A DNA stretch of 5,307 nucleotides from Bacilli bacterium (GTDB lineage: Bacteria > Bacillota_I > Bacilli_A > RF39 > UBA660), in NCBI GenBank assembly GCA_017888105.1, contig JAGHGS010000054.1, forward strand, positions 1 through 5,307, given 5' to 3'. Under the pieces are notes generated by a model, which searched no databases, was not told the DNA's origin, and saw only the letters and a list, made by a program, of their open reading frames with translations. Positions 5,221 through 5,307 of the stretch are shown one piece after another; the stretch's first letter is position 1, and the number at the start of each line of letters is the position of its first letter. Made by a program: the position numbers and the translations under genes.

Positions 5221-5307
5221 ATGAATATAGGTGAAAAAATCTATAATTTAAGAAAAAAGAAAAATTTAAGTCAAGAAGATTTAGCAAGTATTTTGAATGT
5301 TTCAAGA
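5221..5307 (+). CDS. XRE/Cro-family helix-turn-helix regulator, N-terminal fragment
   Basis: The gene is cut by the right edge of the window after 29 codons. It starts at ATG 5221, with GAGGTG (5210-5215) five bases upstream. The visible protein begins MNIGEKIYNLRKKK, then N-LSQEDLA-SILNVSR: helix 1 with its basic end, then the LSQE.LA..L.VS pattern of the HTH_3 (Xre/Cro/C1) DNA-binding domain. Such proteins usually bind inverted repeats, often in their own promoters, which makes the repeats just upstream a candidate operator. The rest of the protein, any ligand or membrane domain and its partners cannot be seen, so the regulated process is unknown. Confidence 0.9.
   Translation, partial: MNIGEKIYNLRKKKNLSQEDLASILNVSR

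Noticed and set aside
5201..5224. Seven-codon leader ORF (ATG 5201 to TGA) overlapping the regulator start as ATGA.
   Set aside because: There is no Shine-Dalgarno site before ATG 5201, and the frame simply reads through the ribosome site of the real gene, so it is most likely chance.
5155..5227. A third, intact tRNA gene in the glf to regulator gap.
   Set aside because: Only the D-arm sequence fits. No TTC-loop T arm, no seven-base acceptor pairing at tRNA spacing and no CCA end are present; the stretch that would be the anticodon stem (CAACC against TTGAT) does not pair.
1..5307. Alternative genetic code with TGA read as Trp, or a CRISPR or insertion-sequence signal.
   Set aside because: Conserved Trp positions such as KQWGK in Glf and WLVNTN in DacF use TGG and the frames are full length under the standard code. 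No regularly spaced repeats, transposase or terminal inverted repeats are visible.

Overview
The window is about 70-75% A+T and reads as chromosomal DNA from a low-GC Firmicute (Bacilli or a Mollicutes-related gut lineage). Both tRNA genes encode their own 3' CCA, strong Shine-Dalgarno sites precede the genes, and DacF is very close to the Bacillus-type protein. An intact peptidoglycan carboxypeptidase means the cell has a wall, so this is not a wall-less mycoplasma. All Trp codons at recognisable conserved sites are TGG and the five visible stops are TAA or TAG, which fits the standard code. No phage, transposase or CRISPR genes are visible.

Layout, left to right, everything on the + strand: tRNA-Leu(UAA) and its terminator (43-164); a two-gene operon of a small soluble protein, possibly PH-like, and a six-helix membrane protein resembling the DUF2238/YjdF group (230-1369); a 100-base gap; dacF (1476-2621) ending in a strong hairpin terminator; an unrecognised, extremely A+T-rich 372-residue protein (2668-3786); tRNA-Leu(GAG) and its terminator (3841-3964); glf, UDP-galactopyranose mutase (4006-5121), with a terminator over its stop codon; a 90-base gap with unusual inverted repeats; and the first 29 codons of an XRE/Cro-type helix-turn-helix regulator running off the right edge.

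The genes do not form one pathway. The shared theme is the cell envelope: DacF trims peptidoglycan stem peptides, Glf makes the galactofuranose donor for surface glycans, and the DUF2238-like protein is a membrane protein of unknown role. Most units are separated by their own terminators, so they are probably transcribed separately. Two genes (230 and 4006) share the extended -10 sequence ATGTTAAAAT placed so close to the Shine-Dalgarno site that the mRNA leader would be only about 12-14 bases.

I do not see a clearly new system. The points most worth a second look are the orphan A+T-rich gene beside a tRNA gene, the structured region before the regulator gene, the compressed promoters, and two start codons that are probably mis-called by automatic ORF finding.
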